From contig NZ_JAERRG010000010.1 in assembly GCF_016741935.1 (NCBI RefSeq), forward strand, positions 279,782 to 343,781: a stretch of DNA of 64,000 nt, read 5' to 3'. Positions 12,171-20,909 of this stretch are shown one piece after another; the first letter of the stretch is position 1, and every line of letters starts with the position of its first letter. The notes beneath the pieces were generated by a model. The model was not told the origin of the DNA, searched no databases, and worked only from the letters and a program-made list of their open reading frames with translations. Made by a program: the position numbers and the translations under genes. The DNA comes from Streptomyces endocoffeicus. GTDB lineage: Bacteria; Actinomycetota; Actinomycetes; Streptomycetales; Streptomycetaceae.

Positions 12171-13157
12171 TCACCTGTTTGTCGGCGGCGCGGGGGTGAC
12201 GTCCTGGAGGAGCTGCATGAAGGCCGCCTCGTCGATCACGGGTGTGCCGAAGGAGCGGGCCTTGGTGGTCTTGGACGTGGGCGACTCGGGATCGTTGGTG
12301 ACCAGCACGCTGGTGAGCCGGGAGACGCTGGTGGCCACGTGCAGCCCGGCCTCGATGGCCCGGTCCTCCAGCAGCTCGCGGTCCACGGAGGTGTCCCCGG
12401 AGAACGCCACCCGCATGCCCTGGACCAGCTGCCCGCCCGGCTCGTAGCGCCCGGGGTTGGGGTAGGGGCAGGCGGGGCGCTTACGGCTGGGGCGCCAGGT
12501 CTGCTGGTACGACCGCTGGCGGCCGATGGCCGGTCCTTCGGACCACTCGGTGAGCGGCTGGCAGGCCAGCAGCGGCAGCCGCAGCCCGGTCTCGGCGGCC
12601 CGGTGGAGGCTGGGCCGGAAGGTCTCGGCGAGCACCCGCGCGTCGTCCAGGGCGTGGTGGGCGCGCCGCTGGACCACTCCGTAGTGCGCGGCGAGGGTCT
12701 CCAGCTTGTGGTTGGGCAGCGGCAGGCCCAGCTCCTTGGAGAGGGCGATGGTGCACAGCCGCTGCCGTACGGGCGCGGCGCCGCGGGTGCGGGCGTACTC
12801 GCGGGCGAGCATCGACCAGTCGAAGGCGGCGTTGTGCGCGACCAGGACGCGGTCGGCCAGGCGCTCGGAGAGCTCCGCGGCGATCTCGGGGAAGCGCGGG
12901 GCGCCCGCGAGCATCTCCTCGGTCAGGCCGTGGATCCACACCGGGCCCGGATCGCGCTGCGGATTGACCAGCGTGTACCAGTGGTCCTGCACCGCGCCCC
13001 GGGCGTCGAGCTGATAGACCGCCGCGGAGACGATCCGGTCGTCGCGGGCGAGGCCGGTGGTCTCCACGTCGACGACCGCGTACCCCTGCGGATAGGTGGC
13101 CGGCCAGGAGGACGGCGGGGCGAGGTGCGGGGCGGCTGCCGTGGGGTCTTCGAGCAT
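12171..13157 (-). CDS. DEDDh 3'-5' exonuclease with C-terminal BRCT domain
   Basis: A 328-aa protein resembling the DnaQ proofreading fold. It shows VVDVETTGL (first Asp/Glu), AHNAAFDWSML (second Asp) and HHALDDARVLAETF (His and last Asp), the DEDDh set. The C-terminal 90 residues (MRVAFSGDTSVDRELLEDRA, then SRLTSVLVTND) form a BRCT-like domain. It may trim or proofread DNA in repair. ATG 13157 is chosen; a TTG two codons upstream (13163) is an alternative, and neither has a strong ribosome site. Confidence 0.9.
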   Translation of the reverse strand: MLEDPTAAAPHLAPPSSWPATYPQGYAVVDVETTGLARDDRIVSAAVYQLDARGAVQDHWYTLVNPQRDPGPVWIHGLTEEMLAGAPRFPEIAAELSERLADRVLVAHNAAFDWSMLAREYARTRGAAPVRQRLCTIALSKELGLPLPNHKLETLAAHYGVVQRRAHHALDDARVLAETFRPSLHRAAETGLRLPLLACQPLTEWSEGPAIGRQRSYQQTWRPSRKRPACPYPNPGRYEPGGQLVQGMRVAFSGDTSVDRELLEDRAIEAGLHVATSVSRLTSVLVTNDPESPTSKTTKARSFGTPVIDEAAFMQLLQDVTPAPPTNR

Positions 13158-13252
13158 GGTCAATGAGGATACGGGCCGTCACCGACAACCCTGACCGGCG
13201 GGCCGGTCGGGACGTCCGCCGCCCGGGGGTTGACGGGGCGTCGGGCCCGGGC

Positions 13253-13350
13253 GGCGGGTCAGAACCGGTACCCGGCGGGTCAGAACCGGTACCCGGCGGG
13301 TCAGAACCGGTACCCGGCGGGTCAGAGCCCGGACGCGGCGGGGTCAGAGC
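13253..13350. repeat. 21-bp tandem repeats ending in a gene 3' end
   Basis: Three perfect 21-bp units (13253-13315) are followed by two degenerate ones. On the minus strand each unit contains the string TTCTGACCC or CTCTGACCC. The rightmost degenerate copy contains the actual last codon and stop codon (TGA at 13344-13346) of the lipoprotein gene. The array fills most of the gap before the exonuclease gene. Confidence 0.9.
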
Positions 13351-14246
13351 CTGGACAGGGCCAGCTGCAGATCGATGTCGCTGATGAGGAGGCGGCCGGC
13401 GCGCTTGTCGCCCGGGCGGTCGGGCACCGTCACCTTCACCCCGGGCGAATCCCCGGTGAGAACCGTCACCTTGGCGCCGTCGAAGCGCGGGGCCCGCTGA
13501 TGGATGACGGACTTCAGGCGTTCGGCGGCCCGTTCGGCGGTCCGTTTGCCATCGGTGAGGGCGCAGATGACCCCGGATGTCTGCTTCGCGGATTTCGCCA
13601 GCTGTCCGGTGGCCGAGAGGCGCACCGGGTCCTTGGGGTTCCTCCCGCCGAAGTCGACGCGGTAGACATCGCCCAGGCAGTCGCCCAGCGCCCGGTAGTC
13701 CGGGTCGTCCGCCACGGACTTGCCCTTGGCCGGGCGCACCGCCGACAGGTCCTTACCGGCGTAGCCGAACGAGATCTCGTCCTTGGCGACCTGGAGGGTG
13801 ATCCCGTCCTTCGCCCAGACCGTCTCGCCGTGCCAGGCGCGCCGGGCGAATCCGCCCGCCTTGAGCTTGGCGGTGACGCGGCCGGCGTCGAAGGAGCCCT
13901 GCCAGCGCCCGGCGTATCCATTGGTCACATCGGTGTCGATCATGGCCGGATCGAGGCCATAGGCATGGGCGTTGAAGCGGTACCCCGTCAGCAGCGGACT
14001 GCCCGCCTGGCCGACGGCGCGGAACCGCTGGGAGCCGCCCTTCTCCAGGGACCGCACCCGGGCGGCATCGAGATAGGAGACCTGGGCCCCCTGCGCGCCC
14101 GCGGTCGAGATGTGCCCCACCGCGTCCATCAGGGCTGAGGCGGAGTCATCGCCGCCCGGCCCGGAGGAGCACCCCGTGGTGAGCGCCGACAGCAGGCAGG
14201 CGAAGGCTATGCCACCGATCCGGAACCGTTCTCTGGCTCTGCGCAC
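13344..14246 (-). CDS. Putative secreted lipoprotein, unknown function
   Basis: The GTG at 14246 gives a 300-aa protein with a basic start (RRARERFRIGG), a hydrophobic stretch (IAFACLLSAL) and TTGCSSG, a lipobox-like site with Thr rather than Leu at -3. The mature part has alternating strands (DGITLQVAKDEISFGYAGKD, LLISDIDLQLALSRL) like a substrate-binding or sensor lipoprotein. I do not recognise the family. The 3' end is reiterated downstream as tandem repeats. Confidence 0.75.
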   Translation of the reverse strand: MRRARERFRIGGIAFACLLSALTTGCSSGPGGDDSASALMDAVGHISTAGAQGAQVSYLDAARVRSLEKGGSQRFRAVGQAGSPLLTGYRFNAHAYGLDPAMIDTDVTNGYAGRWQGSFDAGRVTAKLKAGGFARRAWHGETVWAKDGITLQVAKDEISFGYAGKDLSAVRPAKGKSVADDPDYRALGDCLGDVYRVDFGGRNPKDPVRLSATGQLAKSAKQTSGVICALTDGKRTAERAAERLKSVIHQRAPRFDGAKVTVLTGDSPGVKVTVPDRPGDKRAGRLLISDIDLQLALSRL

Positions 14247-14261
14247 AGGCAGGGAGCTTAA

Positions 14262-14306
14262 TCGGCCATGCCGCCATCGGTCATGCCGCCATCGGTCATG
14301 CCGTCC
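14262..14306. repeat. 15-bp tandem repeat in divergent promoter region
   Basis: Units of ATCGGTCATGCCGCC repeat about three times between the lipoprotein gene and the sterol desaturase-like gene. A TTGACG hexamer at 14323 lies between this array and the downstream ATG, but I cannot define a matching -10. Confidence 0.65.
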
Positions 14307-14396
14307 GAGGCGGGACCTGTTGTTGACGCCGCATCTACCATACTTGTTGGTAACTACCCCTAGCGGCGGCCTTACGGGCGGTTCTATGTTGCGGAC

Positions 14397-15344
14397 ATGC
14401 CGCACCTGCCCAATGCCGTGATGTGGTCGATACCGGCCTTTGTCCTGCTCGCCGTCGTGGAGATGGTGAGCTACCGCTTCCACCCCGACGACGACGCCGA
14501 GGGCTACGCGGCGAAGGACGCCGCGACCAGCGTCACCATGGGGCTCGGCAGCCTGGTCTTCGATCTGCTGTGGAAGATCCCGATTGTGGCGATCTATGCC
14601 GCCATCTACGAACTCACCCCACTGCGCGTGCCGGTGGTGTGGTGGACGCTGCCGCTGATGCTGCTCGCCCAGGACTTCTTCTACTACTGGTCGCACCGCG
14701 GGCACCATGTCATCCGCATTCTGTGGGCGTGCCATGTGGTGCACCACTCCAGCCGCAAGTTCAACTTCACCACCGCCCTGCGGCAGCCGTGGACCACCTG
14801 GACCGTCTGGCCGTTCTACGTGCCGATGATCGCGCTCGGGGTGCATCCGGCGGCGGTGGCGTTCTGCTCGTCGGTGAACCTCGTCTACCAGTTCTGGATC
14901 CACACCGAGCGGATCGGCACCCTGCCGCGCCCCATCGAGTTCCTTTTCAACACCCCCTCGCACCACCGCGTCCACCACGCCTCCCAAGGCGGCTATCTGG
15001 ACCGCAACTTCGGGGGCATCCTCATCGTCTGGGACCGGCTCTTCGGGTCCTTCGTCCCCGAGACCGAGCGGCCCGTCTACGGCCTGACGAAGAACATCGA
15101 CACCTACAACCCGCTGCGCGTGGCCACGCACGAGTACGCGGCCATCGCCCGCGACATCGCGGCGGCGCGGGACTGGCGCGAGCGGGCGGGCCGGGTCTTC
15201 CGGGGACCGGGCTGGCAGCCCGCGACGGTCTTGGAGGCGGGTCTCCCGGAGGCCGGTTCCCCGAAGACCGGTCCGGACGCCGGTTCTCCGAAGACGGGTC
15301 CGGAGGCCGGGCGGCCGGAGCCGGTCGGCGAGAGCGTGCGGTGA
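14397..15344 (+). CDS. Sterol desaturase / fatty acid hydroxylase family membrane protein
   Basis: This 315-aa integral membrane protein has the three histidine clusters of the di-iron family: WSHRGHH, HVVHHSS and HHRVHHAS. Four hydrophobic segments are visible in the first 190 residues. The family hydroxylates or desaturates lipids such as sterols, hopanoids or carotenoids; the substrate here is unknown. The C-terminal tail (about 285-315) is a Gly/Pro/Glu-rich repeat encoded by imperfect 30-bp repeats. The stop overlaps the GTG of the next gene, indicating coupling. Confidence 0.88.
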   Translation: MPHLPNAVMWSIPAFVLLAVVEMVSYRFHPDDDAEGYAAKDAATSVTMGLGSLVFDLLWKIPIVAIYAAIYELTPLRVPVVWWTLPLMLLAQDFFYYWSHRGHHVIRILWACHVVHHSSRKFNFTTALRQPWTTWTVWPFYVPMIALGVHPAAVAFCSSVNLVYQFWIHTERIGTLPRPIEFLFNTPSHHRVHHASQGGYLDRNFGGILIVWDRLFGSFVPETERPVYGLTKNIDTYNPLRVATHEYAAIARDIAAARDWRERAGRVFRGPGWQPATVLEAGLPEAGSPKTGPDAGSPKTGPEAGRPEPVGESVR

Positions 15345-16009
15345 CGGCCGCCGCAGGGCGCGCGACGACGGTCCTTCAGGCCCTCTTCGCGCTGCTGACC
15401 GCCGTTCACCTGGGCGCCCTGCTCATGGACGCCACCACCGTCGTCCACCTCACCAAGCCCGCCCTGATGCCCGTGCTCGCCGTATGGGCCGTGGCGCGCG
15501 GCGGGCCGTGGCCGCTCCCGGCCGCGCTGCTGTGCGGCTGCGGGGGCGATGTGCTGCTGCAGATCGGCGGCGAGACCGCGTTCCTGGCCGGAATGGGCTG
15601 CTTCGCCGCCGGGCACCTCTGCTATCTGGCGCTGTTCGCCCGCGCCGGGCGGCGCCGTACGCGGCCCTGGGCGGCCGTCGGGTACGGGGCCGCGTGGCTG
15701 GGCACGGTGGCGCTGCTGTGGCCCGGTCTCGCCCCGCATCTGCGGCTTCCTGTCGCGGGCTACAGCCTGCTGTTGACGGTCATGGCGCTGGCCGCGCTCC
15801 GGGCGGGTGTGTGGACCGGGCTCGGCGGGGCGCTGTTCATGCTCTCCGACACCCTGATCGCGGCCGGGCTCGCTGACTGGCCACGACCGCCGGTGCCCCA
15901 GTTCTGGATCATGGCCACCTACATAGCCGCCCAGTGGCTGCTGGCGGCGGGGGCGACGCGCGACACGATCCCGCGCCCCGCGCCGGAACGGGCGCTCGTC
16001 AGCCCGTGA
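15341..16009 (+). CDS. Lysoplasmalogenase-like YhhN/TMEM86 membrane protein
   Basis: A 222-aa, mostly hydrophobic protein with about seven helices. GTG 15341 overlaps the preceding stop. Motifs GDVLLQIG, FLAGMGCFAAGHLCYLALF and LFMLSDTLIA are typical of the YhhN/TMEM86 family, which hydrolyses the vinyl-ether bond of lysoplasmalogens. Coupling with the sterol desaturase-like gene suggests a shared role in membrane ether-lipid or isoprenoid-lipid metabolism (inference). Confidence 0.88.
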   Translation: MTAAAGRATTVLQALFALLTAVHLGALLMDATTVVHLTKPALMPVLAVWAVARGGPWPLPAALLCGCGGDVLLQIGGETAFLAGMGCFAAGHLCYLALFARAGRRRTRPWAAVGYGAAWLGTVALLWPGLAPHLRLPVAGYSLLLTVMALAALRAGVWTGLGGALFMLSDTLIAAGLADWPRPPVPQFWIMATYIAAQWLLAAGATRDTIPRPAPERALVSP

Positions 16010-16145
16010 CGTCCGTAAGGCCGTGACGCGTAAGTCGTGACGCCCGTAAGGCAGCGACACCCGTCAGCCCGTGGCGTCCGTACGGCCGTGACCCCGTCAG
16101 CCCGTGGCGCCCGTAAGGCCGTGACCCCCGTCAGTCCATGACCGG
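15998..16145. repeat. Tandem repeats joining two convergent gene ends
   Basis: Units of about 32 bp with core GTCAGCCCGTGRCG, then CCGTAAGGCCGTGAC, recur at about 15998, 16057 and 16089 with a final partial copy at 16130. The first copy contains the stop codon of the lysoplasmalogenase gene. The last contains the TGA (16131-16133, minus strand) of the facing gene. Confidence 0.88.
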
Positions 16146-16679
16146 CAGCCGCCTGAGCCGGACCACGCGCAGCGGGTCCGAGTGGCGGTCATGGCTCAGC
16201 TCCCAGTCCCGGGCGCGGGCTGCCTCGACCACATAGCCCGCGCCCACCCCGCGGTACTCGCGTACGGGGATGTCGTGCGGGCCCGGCGGCGGGGCCTTCT
16301 TCGCCTTCTGGGCGGCCAGTTCCTTGGCGGTCCAGGCCGCGATGCGCTTGTCGACCCGGGCCCGGTAGAAGGCCGCGTCGCCCTCGTGCCGCAGCTCCGG
16401 GAGCGTCACACACCAGGCGGGCCACACCTGCACGCTGTCCCCGAACTTGTCGATCAGGCCGAGGAACCCCTTCTCGAACCCGGGGATCACCGTAAGGATC
16501 TCGGCCACGAGCCCGAAGGCGAGGAAGCAGAGGAAGATCACCACGATCAGCACCCACCACAGCGGCAGCAGCAGCACGGTCAGCACGAACCGGATCAGCA
16601 GCGAGAAGGCCGGCCGCGGGGGCAGCGGTCCCCAGGAGTCGTCGTGGTGCACGGGAACGGGGTCCTCTCGCGGCTTCAT
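16131..16679 (-). CDS. Membrane protein of unknown function
   Basis: The 182-aa protein starts at ATG 16679 (MKPREDPVPVHHDD). A long hydrophobic region (FSLLIRFVLTVLLLPLWWVL, then IVVIFLCFLAFGLVAEIL) forms one or two helices. A basic cytoplasmic-like C-terminus follows (RVDKRIAAWTAKELAAQKAK). I do not recognise a family. The stop region is shared with intergenic repeats. Confidence 0.75.
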   Translation of the reverse strand: MKPREDPVPVHHDDSWGPLPPRPAFSLLIRFVLTVLLLPLWWVLIVVIFLCFLAFGLVAEILTVIPGFEKGFLGLIDKFGDSVQVWPAWCVTLPELRHEGDAAFYRARVDKRIAAWTAKELAAQKAKKAPPPGPHDIPVREYRGVGAGYVVEAARARDWELSHDRHSDPLRVVRLRRLPVMD

Positions 16680-16688
16680 GGGAACACA

Positions 16689-16728
16689 CACGGGCCGCCG
16701 GGCGGCTGCTCCGCCCCGGCGGCCCGTG
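16689..16728 (-). terminator. Hairpin downstream of subtilase gene
   Basis: CACGGGCCGCCGGGCGG (16689-16705) pairs with CCGCCCCGGCGGCCCGTG (16711-16728) with one bulged base and a 5-base loop. It starts 16 bases after the peptidase stop on the minus strand. Confidence 0.85.
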
Positions 16729-16743
16729 CATTGTGTCAGCGGG

Positions 16744-18276
16744 TCACTTCTCGACGGCGTCCAGGGCGTCCGCGAGCCCGGCGCCGTAGAAGCCGTTGTA
16801 CCGCTTGCCGCCCTCGCACACCGCGTCGACCGTGCCGTCGCCGTCGATGTCGTACGGCGTCGGGCAGGCCAGGTCATCGGCCTCGGCCTTGAGCAGCGCC
16901 TTCACCTGCCAGGGGGAGGCGTGCGGATGAGTGCTCTTGATGAGCGCCGCGACACCGGCCACATGCGGCGAGGCCATCGACGTGCCCGCCATGTAGCCGT
17001 ACTGCCCGCCCGGCAGCGTGTTGTAGATCAGGCCGCTGGTGGCCGGGGGCTCGGGCTTCTGGTAGATGGTGCTGTCGCCGCCGGGGGCCGCGATGTCGAT
17101 GACCCCCAGGCCGTAGTTGGAGAACGAGGACTTGAGCCCCTTGGCGCCGGTCGAGGCGACCGTGACGACGCCCGGCAGCTGGGTCGGGATGTCCAGGCAG
17201 ACGCTCGGGTCCACCTCCCGGTCACCGGGGGTGGTGTCGTTGGGGCTGGAGGGGTCGGTGATGGTGTCCGAGGTCAGGTCGTAGTTCTCGTTGCCCGCCG
17301 CGGCCACATTGACCACGCCCCGGCGCTCGGCGTACGACGAGGCCCGGCGCACCGCCTCGACCAGGGCCTTCTGGTCCGGGTCGGTGGTGCAGTTGAAGTA
17401 CCACGGGTCGGTGTAATAGCTGTTGTTGGTGACGTCCACGCCGTGCTCGGCGGCCCAGATGAAACCGCAGACGACCGCCTCGGTGTAGAAGAACCCGCCC
17501 GTCGTGGACACCTTGATCCCGGAGACCTTGACGCCCGGTGCCACGCCGGTGACGCCGATGCCGTTCTTCGCGGCGGCGATCTCACCCGCCACATGCGTGC
17601 CGTGCGGGGACTCCTCGGCGCTCGGCCGCCAGGCGCCGTCGGCGGTGTCCGGCTTGCCCGTCACACAGTTGACGGACGCCTTACGGTCGAAGTTCGGGGC
17701 CAGATCGGGGTGGGTGTCGTCCACACCGGTGTCGATGACCCCGACGGTGACCTTACGGCTGCCCAGGCTCTTCTCATGCGCCTTGTCCGCCTTGATCGCC
17801 GGCAGATCCCACTGCAGCGGCTCCAGCGGGTCCTGCCCGGCCTTCGCCTTCGCCGCCACCGCCTGCCGCTGCTTCTCGCTCAGCAGCTTCGGCGTGTCGA
17901 TGTCGTCGGTGGACTGGGCGGGCAGCGGGGCGGTGCGGGTGTTCCCGGCGGAGGTGACACCGCGCACCTTACGGACGGTCTTGGCGAAGTCCGGGTTGGC
18001 GGAGTGGACGACGATGACGCCGATCCGGTCGTAGGACACGACGACCGTGCCGCCGGCCTGGGCGATGGCCTTGCGGATCCGGGACGGGTCCTGCCCCGTG
18101 CGGGTGTTGACGACATAGCTCAGGGACGGACCGTCGGCCGTGGTGGCCGCGGCGGCGTGGCCGTCCCGTCCGAGCGCGGTGGCGGTGGTGGGCAGGAAGG
18201 CCAGCGCGGTGGTGAGCGCCATGGCGGCGGGTATCGCGGCGGTGCGCAGCGGCAGGGAGGTGCGGCGCGGCGTCAT
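16744..18276 (-). CDS. Secreted S8-family subtilisin-like serine peptidase
   Basis: This 510-aa protein has a signal peptide (RTAAIPAAMALTTALAFLPT, then TATAL) and a propeptide-like region. The catalytic triad lies in VGVIDTGVDDTHPD (Asp), SPHGTHVAGE (His) and GTSMASPHVAG (Ser), with an oxyanion Asn in AAAGNENY. A C-terminal pre-pro extension is absent; the protein ends soon after the catalytic domain (GFYGAGLADALDAVEK). It is an extracellular protease expected to act on proteins. A 40-bp hairpin follows the gene. Confidence 0.92.
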   Translation of the reverse strand: MTPRRTSLPLRTAAIPAAMALTTALAFLPTTATALGRDGHAAAATTADGPSLSYVVNTRTGQDPSRIRKAIAQAGGTVVVSYDRIGVIVVHSANPDFAKTVRKVRGVTSAGNTRTAPLPAQSTDDIDTPKLLSEKQRQAVAAKAKAGQDPLEPLQWDLPAIKADKAHEKSLGSRKVTVGVIDTGVDDTHPDLAPNFDRKASVNCVTGKPDTADGAWRPSAEESPHGTHVAGEIAAAKNGIGVTGVAPGVKVSGIKVSTTGGFFYTEAVVCGFIWAAEHGVDVTNNSYYTDPWYFNCTTDPDQKALVEAVRRASSYAERRGVVNVAAAGNENYDLTSDTITDPSSPNDTTPGDREVDPSVCLDIPTQLPGVVTVASTGAKGLKSSFSNYGLGVIDIAAPGGDSTIYQKPEPPATSGLIYNTLPGGQYGYMAGTSMASPHVAGVAALIKSTHPHASPWQVKALLKAEADDLACPTPYDIDGDGTVDAVCEGGKRYNGFYGAGLADALDAVEK

Positions 18277-18918
18277 GGGTACTCCGGTTCTCTCGACGGT
18301 TCTCTCGAGGTGGCTGAGAAGGCTCTGGGCGGGCGGACCGGGCTGGATGGTCAGCGTTCCGGACCGGGGGCGCGGACGCGCGCTCAGCGCGCCACTCGGG
18401 GGACGTGGAGCCCCCGGGCGCGGGCGGCGGTCCGGCGGGCCGCGTCAACGGCGGCGGTCCGGCCGGGGTCATCCGCACAAGCGAATGTGCGCGCCCTCGT
18501 GGCGCGGCTCCCGCGCGCCGCCTCGATGCCCCGGGACGCCGCGGAACCGGGGCAGCGGCGGCGGGGAGTGGTGAGGGGGTGGTGCGAAGCCGACGGGCCG
18601 TCAAAAACCCGCCGTCCGGGTCTTGGAGGAGCCGATCTCAGATGAGCCATGGGGTCTCCACTTCATCCTTACGGGCCGCCCGAACGCCGTCCGCGGCTGG
18701 GCGGGTACATGACGAAGGAAGCTATCGCTGATCAAGGTCGGACATCAATGCATTCCGGAAGAAAACCCGCCACAGTACCCGGAGCCGATCCCTCCCCCGA
18801 ATTCTTATCCGTCTTTCAATCAACCGGCCTCTGTCGTACGGGTCCGCGCCGCCCTACCATGCGTGATCTGGATCACTCGCCGCCGCATTCCCGTCGGACC
18901 CACTCACCAGGAGAGACC
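18277..18918. other. Gene-poor upstream region of subtilase and acetate-uptake genes
   Basis: No convincing gene lies in these 640 bases. The left half is GC-rich. The right half (about 18710-18860) is noticeably AT-richer, with stretches such as GAATTCTTATCCG, and probably holds promoters for the downstream DUF485-actP genes. The palindrome at 18863-18876 is described separately. Confidence 0.6.
18863..18876. promoter_or_regulatory. Palindrome GTGATCTGGATCAC, Crp-like site
   Basis: GTGATC and GATCAC flank two central bases, 42 bases upstream of the GTG of the DUF485 gene. The spacing GTGA-N6-TCAC is the core of a CRP-family site. Acetate-uptake genes are CRP-controlled in enterobacteria, and Streptomyces has a Crp protein. 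The link here is inferred from the motif only. Confidence 0.5.
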
Positions 18919-19275
18919 GTGGATACCGCACCGGCCAACGATCGCCCCGACGATCAGCGGCAACTTGACCGTTCTGCCTACGCCGAGGTGCAAGCGAGCG
19001 CGGAGTTCGGCGAACTGCGCGGTGCCCACCGCTCGTTCGCCTTTCCGCTCACCATCGCGTTCGTCAGCTGGTACCTGCTCTACGTGCTGCTGTCCAACTA
19101 CGCGGACGGCTTCATGGGCACCAAGGTCGTGGGCCACATCAACGTGGCCCTGGTGTTCGGGCTCGCCCAGTTCCTGACCACCTTCCTCATCGCCTGGTGG
19201 TACTCCCGGCACGCCGCCGCCAAGCTGGACCCGCGCGCCCAGGCCATTAAGTCCCGCCTGGAGGAGCGCTCATGA
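18919..19275 (+). CDS. DUF485 membrane protein, ActP partner
   Basis: The 118-aa protein starts at GTG 18919, seven bases after AGGAGAG. It has two transmembrane helices (about residues 39-58 and 71-94) and the DUF485 pattern RSFAFPLTIAFVSWYLLYVL then NYADGFMGTK. Proteins of this family (YjcH type) are nearly always encoded before acetate/solute symporters and are thought to be accessory subunits. Its stop overlaps the symporter ATG by four bases. Confidence 0.9.
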   Translation: MDTAPANDRPDDQRQLDRSAYAEVQASAEFGELRGAHRSFAFPLTIAFVSWYLLYVLLSNYADGFMGTKVVGHINVALVFGLAQFLTTFLIAWWYSRHAAAKLDPRAQAIKSRLEERS

Positions 19276-20891
19276 GTACCTATCTGCTCGCTGCCGAGAG
19301 CGCCTCGGACAACCGGCCGCTGATCGTCACGCTCTTCTCGGTCTTCGTCGTGGCGACCCTGGTCATCACCGTCTGGGCGGGCCGGCAGACCAAGGACGCC
19401 ACCGACTTCTATGCCGGCGGCCGCCAGTTCACCGGCTTCCAGAACGGCCTGGCCATCTCCGGCGACTACATGTCCGCCGCGTCCTTCCTCGGCATCGCCG
19501 GCGCCATCGCGCTCTCCGGCTACGACGGCTTCCTGTACTCGATCGGCTTCCTCGTCGCCTGGCTGGTGGCCCTGCTGCTGGTCGCCGAGCCGCTGCGCAA
19601 CTCCGGCCGCTACACGATGGGCGACGTGCTCGCCTACCGGATGCGCCAGCGCCCGGTGCGCACCGCCGCGGGCGTCTCCACCATCGTCGTCTCGATCTTC
19701 TACCTGCTGGCGCAGATGGCGGGCGCGGGGGTGCTGGTCTCCCTGCTGCTGGGCATCACCAGCGAGGCCGGGAAGATCCTCATCGTCGTCCTCGTCGGCG
19801 TCGTGATGATGCTCTACGTCACCATCGGCGGCATGAAGGGCACCACCTGGGTGCAGATGGTCAAGGCCGTGCTGCTGATCGCGGGCACGCTGCTGATCAC
19901 CTTCCTGGTGCTGCTGAAGTTCAACTTCAACATCTCCGACCTGCTGGGCGAGGCGGCCAAGAACAGCGGCATCGGAGAGTCGTTCCTGGAGCCGGGGCTG
20001 AAGTACGGGGTCAACGCCACCACCAAGCTGGACTTCATCTCGCTCGGCATCGCCCTGGTCCTGGGCACCGCGGGCCTGCCCCACATCCTCATCCGGTTCT
20101 ACACCGTGCCCACGGCGCGGGCCGCCCGTAACTCGGTCAACTGGGCCATCGGCATCATCGGCCTCTTCTACCTGATGACCATCGCGCTGGGCTTCGGCGC
20201 CGCCGCGCTGCTCAAGCACGACGACATCATCGCCTCCAACAAATCGGGCAATACCGCCGCCCCGCTGCTCGCCGAGGAGATCGGCGGCGGACCGGACTCC
20301 ACGGGCGGCGCCATCCTGCTCGCGGTGATCTCCGCGGTGGCGTTCGCGACGATCCTCGCCGTGGTCGCCGGACTCACCCTCGCCTCCTCGTCCTCCTTCG
20401 CCCACGACCTGTACGCCAACGTGATCCGCAAGGGCGAGGCGACGCAGAAGGAGGAGATCTCGGCGGCGCGCTGGGCCACCGTCGGCATCGGCACCGTCGC
20501 CGTCGTCCTCGGCGTCTTCGCACGAGATCTCAACGTCGCCGGACTCGTGGCACTGGCCTTCGCGGTCGCCGCGTCCGCCAACCTGCCGACCATCCTCTAC
20601 AGCCTGTTCTGGAAACGCTTCACCACCCAGGGCGCGCTGTGGTCCATCTACGGCGGACTGATCTCCTCGGTCTTCCTGGTGCTCTTCTCGCCCGTCGTCT
20701 CGGGCAAGGAGACCTCGATGTTCCCGGACGTGGACTTCCACTGGTTCCCGCTGGAGAACCCGGGACTGATCTCCATCCCGCTGGGCTTCCTGCTCGGTTG
20801 GCTGGGCACCGTCGTCTCCAAGGAACAGCCCGACAAGGAGAAGTACGCCGAGCTGGAGGTGCGCTCGCTCACCGGGCACGGAGCCCACTGA
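19272..20891 (+). CDS. actP: Cation/acetate symporter, SSS family
   Basis: A 539-aa membrane protein with about 13 helices and sodium:solute symporter motifs (FYAGGRQFTGFQNGLAISGD, then YMSAASFLGIAGAIALSGYD). The pattern GTAGLPHILIRFYTVP is typical of ActP-like acetate permeases. ATG 19272 overlaps the DUF485 stop. It probably imports acetate or similar short carboxylates with sodium or protons. A Crp-like palindrome lies upstream of the pair. Confidence 0.9.
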   Translation: MSTYLLAAESASDNRPLIVTLFSVFVVATLVITVWAGRQTKDATDFYAGGRQFTGFQNGLAISGDYMSAASFLGIAGAIALSGYDGFLYSIGFLVAWLVALLLVAEPLRNSGRYTMGDVLAYRMRQRPVRTAAGVSTIVVSIFYLLAQMAGAGVLVSLLLGITSEAGKILIVVLVGVVMMLYVTIGGMKGTTWVQMVKAVLLIAGTLLITFLVLLKFNFNISDLLGEAAKNSGIGESFLEPGLKYGVNATTKLDFISLGIALVLGTAGLPHILIRFYTVPTARAARNSVNWAIGIIGLFYLMTIALGFGAAALLKHDDIIASNKSGNTAAPLLAEEIGGGPDSTGGAILLAVISAVAFATILAVVAGLTLASSSSFAHDLYANVIRKGEATQKEEISAARWATVGIGTVAVVLGVFARDLNVAGLVALAFAVAASANLPTILYSLFWKRFTTQGALWSIYGGLISSVFLVLFSPVVSGKETSMFPDVDFHWFPLENPGLISIPLGFLLGWLGTVVSKEQPDKEKYAELEVRSLTGHGAH

Positions 20892-20909
20892 GCGGTCACT
20901 CCCACCCGC

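Noticed and set aside
13253..13350. Possible CRISPR array
   Set aside because: The units are directly adjacent without spacers, and no cas gene is present.
14247..15131. N-terminal extension of the lipoprotein gene
   Set aside because: The extended frame runs antisense through the sterol desaturase-like gene and would destroy the signal peptide; GTG 14246 fits.
18384..18650. Small minus-strand gene upstream of the subtilase
   Set aside because: It encodes an Arg/Pro/Ala-rich string with no start context, and codon usage is not coding-like.
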